Origin: Pseudomonadales bacterium
GTDB lineage: Bacteria; Pseudomonadota; Gammaproteobacteria; Pseudomonadales; Pseudohongiellaceae
Direction: 5' to 3'
Length of the DNA stretch: 32,322 bases
Assembly (NCBI GenBank): GCA_022819645.1
Contig: JAJEGU010000014.1
Location: 1 to 32,322 of the forward strand
The translations under genes and the position numbers were made by a program. The notes under the pieces are model-generated. The model was not told the origin of the DNA. It ran no database searches and saw only the letters and a list, made by a program, of their open reading frames with translations. Positions 30,238 through 32,322 of this stretch are shown here, piece by piece (positions within the stretch are counted from its first letter, which is position 1; each line of letters begins with the position of its first letter).

Positions 30238-30486
30238 ATGAAAGCCATACAAATCACTATGGAGGCCGATCTCGTGGAACAGGTTGATCGATGTGCGCGA
30301 TCACTAGGCGACAGCCGTTCGGCTTTCGCGAGAAAGGCGCTGCGCGAGGCAGTGCGGCGTCGCGACCGCGAAATGCTCGAACAACATCATATCGAAGACT
30401 ACCGGAAAACTCCGCCTATGGAGCAGGACTTCGGCATTCCCGAAGCGGACCGTTGCTGGGGCGACGATGCCTGGAGCGAAGAATAG
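30238..30486 (+). CDS. Ribbon-helix-helix antitoxin (MazE-like)
   Basis: This 82-residue protein begins MKAIQITMEADLVEQVDRCA and continues SLGDSRSAFARKALREAVRR, a ribbon-helix-helix DNA-binding domain. It ends in an acidic toxin-binding tail with PEADRCWGDDAWSEE. RHH antitoxins of this form pair with MazF/PemK toxins. Its stop overlaps the toxin's GTG by one base. The antitoxin is intact while its toxin is interrupted by a repeat, so it may now be free to act only as a regulator or to cross-neutralise other toxins. Confidence 0.8.
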   Translation: MKAIQITMEADLVEQVDRCARSLGDSRSAFARKALREAVRRRDREMLEQHHIEDYRKTPPMEQDFGIPEADRCWGDDAWSEE

Positions 30487-30840
30487 TGCGTAGAGGCGAA
30501 GTTCGCTGGTATCGTTTCGCGGCGCCAGACAAGCGGCGTCCCGTGGTTGTCTTGAGTCGGGATTCAATCATGGCGAGTCTCAATACGGTTACCGTGGCTC
30601 CCGTGTCCTCGATAATTAATGAAAAATTCCAAGGAGGGAATTTTTCAGAGAATACTTAGAGACATTCCAAGTGAAACGCCATTGTCGAGGGACGACGGCA
30701 TGCCGCGCGAGTGCGCGGTGAATTGCGATCATTTGCAGACTGTGGACAAGACGAAACTGGGTTCGGTAATCACCACCTTATCGCGTGAACAAATGCAAAA
30801 CGTCGCCGCCGCGACATGTTTTGCGCTTGACTTGCGTTAG
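30486..30840 (+). pseudogene. MazF/PemK toxin interrupted by a family A element
   Basis: From GTG 30486 the frame reads MRRGEVRWYRFAAPDKRRPV, then VVLSRDSIMASLNTVTVAPV and SSII, a normal MazF N-terminus. At 30619 the family A hairpin element enters, and the frame ends at TAG 30657-30659. After the element, shifted by +1, the MazF C-terminus continues: RDIPSETPLSRDDGMPRECA, VNCDHLQTVDKTKLGSVITT, to the stop at 30840. Removing 40 bases (the 37-bp element plus one TTA) restores an uninterrupted protein with SSIIRDIPSE at the junction. TTA flanks both sides as an apparent target duplication. An ATG inside the element (30619) opens the downstream half, so two fragments could in principle be made. 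Confidence 0.85.
30619..30655 (+). repeat. Family A element inserted in mazF
   Basis: It is the minimal 37-bp form: ATG, stem GAAAAATTCC/GGAATTTTTC with loop AAGGAG, then CAGAGAATAC. TTA flanks it at 30616-30618 and 30656-30658. It is nearly identical to the core of the copy at 872-937. Confidence 0.8.
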
Positions 30841-30861
30841 CGAAATTCCGGGAGCCGCGCG

Positions 30862-31590
30862 ATGAATCAACCGCCTGTGATCGAACAGCTTTCCAATCAA
30901 ACGGCGGCGGTCGACGCCACCGTCATCTGGCTACACGGGCTCGGCGCCGACGGCAACGACTTCGTGCCCGTCGTACCGCAATTGAAACTGCCCGCGGATT
31001 ACGCGGTTCGATTCGTGTTTCCCACTGCGCCGTCGATTCCGGTCACGATCAACAACGGTTCCGTCATGCCGGCCTGGTACGACATTCTGCGGCTGGACAA
31101 CGTGCGCAGTATCGATGAAAAAGGACTGCGCGCTTCTTCGGCGGCAACGCAGTCGCTGATTCGGCGCGAACTCGACCGCGGCATCGCCGCCGAACGCATC
31201 ATTCTCGCCGGTTTCTCCCAAGGCGGGGCGGTTTGTTACGAGGCGGGGCTGACCTTCGACGAGCGGCTCGGCGGCATCATCGCCCTGTCCACCTATTTCC
31301 CCACCGCTGACAGCGTCGTCGCGCACACCGTCCAGCAAGGCCTTCCGGTGCTTGTCTGCCACGGCTTGATGGATCCGATGGTGCCCGAAGTATTGGGCAG
31401 GGCCGCCATCGAGAGTCTGAGCGAGAAGGGACTGACGCCCGAATATCACACCTACCCCATGGCCCATGAAGTCTGCATGCCGGAAATCGGGCGGGTTGGG
31501 CGCTGGCTCTGTTCAGTGCTGGGGGCCTGCGCCACAGGAATTCGCGAAAGCGAAAATTCGTTATCGCCGCGCCCCTGGCCGGTCGATTGA
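30862..31590 (+). CDS. Phospholipase/carboxylesterase family alpha/beta hydrolase, repeat-derived C-terminus
   Basis: This 242-residue serine esterase has the catalytic triad S119 (ILAGFSQGGAV), D171 (HGLMDPMVP) and H202 (YPMAHEVC). The oxyanion region is IWLHGLGADGNDF. The usual family end is near GRWLCSVLG (residue ~221). The last ~20 residues, ACATGIRESENSLSPRPWPVD, are encoded by a family C palindromic element that supplies the stop codon. The catalytic core is complete, so activity is likely kept. It probably acts on short-chain or acyl esters in the cytoplasm; no signal peptide is present. Confidence 0.87.
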   Translation: MNQPPVIEQLSNQTAAVDATVIWLHGLGADGNDFVPVVPQLKLPADYAVRFVFPTAPSIPVTINNGSVMPAWYDILRLDNVRSIDEKGLRASSAATQSLIRRELDRGIAAERIILAGFSQGGAVCYEAGLTFDERLGGIIALSTYFPTADSVVAHTVQQGLPVLVCHGLMDPMVPEVLGRAAIESLSEKGLTPEYHTYPMAHEVCMPEIGRVGRWLCSVLGACATGIRESENSLSPRPWPVD

Positions 31591-31679
31591 GGCGAATATT
31601 GGTGGATATTTAACGAAATCGAGCGGCCAGGGGCGTGGATGAGAGCGGATTTGCAGCCGTGAATTCCTACGGCGCAGGC
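31525..31679. repeat. Family C palindromic element with nested inverted repeats
   Basis: Outer ends GCCTGCGCCACAGGAATTC (31525-31543) and GAATTCCTACGGCGCAGGC (31661-31679) are inverted with two mismatches. Inner arms CGCCCCTGGCCGGTCGATT (31570-31588) and AATCGAGCGGCCAGGGGCG (31617-31635) are inverted with one mismatch. Part of it matches 27360-27415. The element overlaps the esterase 3' end and stops 15 bases before a vapB start codon. Confidence 0.75.
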
Positions 31680-31694
31680 TCCTGGTATGGGCGA

Positions 31695-31943
31695 ATGAAG
31701 ACGACAATTGATCTGCAAGACCAACTACTCGTGCGCGCCAAACGCCACGCGCGGCGAACCGGGCGACCTTTGCGCGCCGTGGTCGAGGAGGGACTGCTCC
31801 GGGTGTTGTCAGGCCCCGAGCCCGCAAATAGCTATGTTATGCCAGACTTGAGGGCGGGCGATCCCGACGCGCGGAATCCGCTCGACACGTATTCCTGGCC
31901 CGAATTGCGGGCCGCTATTTACAGCGAGCCCGGCGCCGATTGA
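31695..31943 (+). CDS. vapB: VapB-family antitoxin
   Basis: This 82-residue protein begins MKTTIDLQDQLLVRAKRHAR and RTGRPLRAVVEEGLLRVL, the ribbon-helix-helix type VapB opening. Its C-terminal toxin-binding part ends DPDARNPLDTYSWPELRAAI. ATG 31695 is chosen because the conserved domain starts there; the longer frame upstream is family C repeat sequence. Its stop overlaps the TTG start of the deleted vapC by 4 bases. The antitoxin is intact. Confidence 0.8.
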   Translation: MKTTIDLQDQLLVRAKRHARRTGRPLRAVVEEGLLRVLSGPEPANSYVMPDLRAGDPDARNPLDTYSWPELRAAIYSEPGAD

Positions 31944-32119
31944 TCGCTGTCGATACCAACATCCTGGTGTATGCGCACCGGCGTGAAGCCCGGCATGGAA
32001 ATGCCGCTTTGTGCGTCGCCCACGGCGTGGACGCCTTGCTCAGTTGCGACCGGGACTTCTCGCTTTTTCCCGAACTTCGAACGCGAAATCCCTTTCCCGT
32101 CGATGATCAGGGACTGTAG
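31940..32119 (+). pseudogene. VapC toxin with an in-frame internal deletion
   Basis: From TTG 31940 (TTGA overlap with vapB) the frame reads MIAVDTNILVYAHRREARHG, which is a VapC/PIN N-terminus with the first aspartate. It then jumps directly to NAALCVAHGVDALLSCDRDF and SLFPELRTRNPF, which is the family's C-terminus with the last aspartate. About 80-90 residues of the middle, including the second and third acidic residues, are missing. The frame stays open and the product would be 59 residues, so translation is possible but nuclease activity is not expected. Confidence 0.8.
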
Positions 32120-32183
32120 GGCATCGATGAATGATGAAGATTGATCTTCAAGCCACGTTCAAGCCGGAAAATCGCGAACTTCC

Positions 32184-32322
32184 AGCTATTCTCATTTTGG
32201 CGCTCCAACCTTCATGTCATTCCGCGCGAAGCGAAGCGCAGTCGCGGAATCTCTTGCAGCGGCCACGCAATGAGATTCTGCGACTGCGCGCAGAATGACT
32301 GATGTGAGCGCGGCCATTGCCA
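32184..32322. repeat. Family B palindromic element, cut by the window end
   Basis: It starts AGCTATTCTCATTTTGGC and contains the left inner unit (GTCATTCCGCGCGAAGCG, then GCAGTCGCGGAATCTC). It then has the right inner unit (GAGATTCTGCGACTGCGC) and the start of the closing terminal repeat. It matches 21831-22018 and 685-766. Confidence 0.75.

Overview
This 32.3 kb window is G+C-rich bacterial chromosome. Its backbone, tRNA-Leu, rnr, rlmB, rpsF, rpsR, a DUF2232 membrane protein, rplI, dnaB, alr, radA (positions 480-10843), is the gene order expected of Gammaproteobacteria. I cannot name a genus. No transposase, phage structural gene, rRNA or CRISPR array is visible.

Layout. 1-945: scar of an integrated element beside tRNA-Leu(CAG), with an integrase N-terminus remnant, a ParE-toxin remnant and small palindromic repeats. 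946-10843: the conserved translation/replication block. RNase R here lacks its N-terminal RNA-binding domains and begins directly after a repeat, and an intact vapBC pair sits between rplI and dnaB. 10928-11550: a second intact vapBC. 11668-18987: two divergent metabolic operons. The minus-strand one is cupin, secreted M20 peptidase and MFS transporter. The plus-strand one is an exported FAD amine oxidase, a di-haem cytochrome c, a DAACS symporter and an exported RidA, and it reads as a periplasmic amino-acid or amine oxidation system. 19273-21756: two tandem DUF4143 AAA ATPases, each starting in inverted repeats. 22100-24766: a secreted YVTN propeller with a CxxCH motif and a secreted amidohydrolase. 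24820-32322: an accessory zone with DUF429, a winged-helix/nucleotidyltransferase pair, an AlbA_2/HATPase regulator, small and truncated genes, an RHH/MazF pair, an esterase and a third vapBC.

Two themes run through the window. First, three families of small non-coding palindromic elements, here called A, B and C, recur. A family A copy interrupts mazF with a likely 3-bp target duplication, another abuts the truncated rnr, another the parE remnant, and another starts at a vapC stop codon. A family C copy supplies the last ~20 codons of an esterase. Second, toxin genes are decaying by different routes: parE by truncation, mazF by element insertion, the AbiEii-like nucleotidyltransferase by a nonsense codon, and one vapC by in-frame deletion. 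Antitoxin genes remain intact beside three of them. All functions are read from sequence motifs and family knowledge; no database search was possible.
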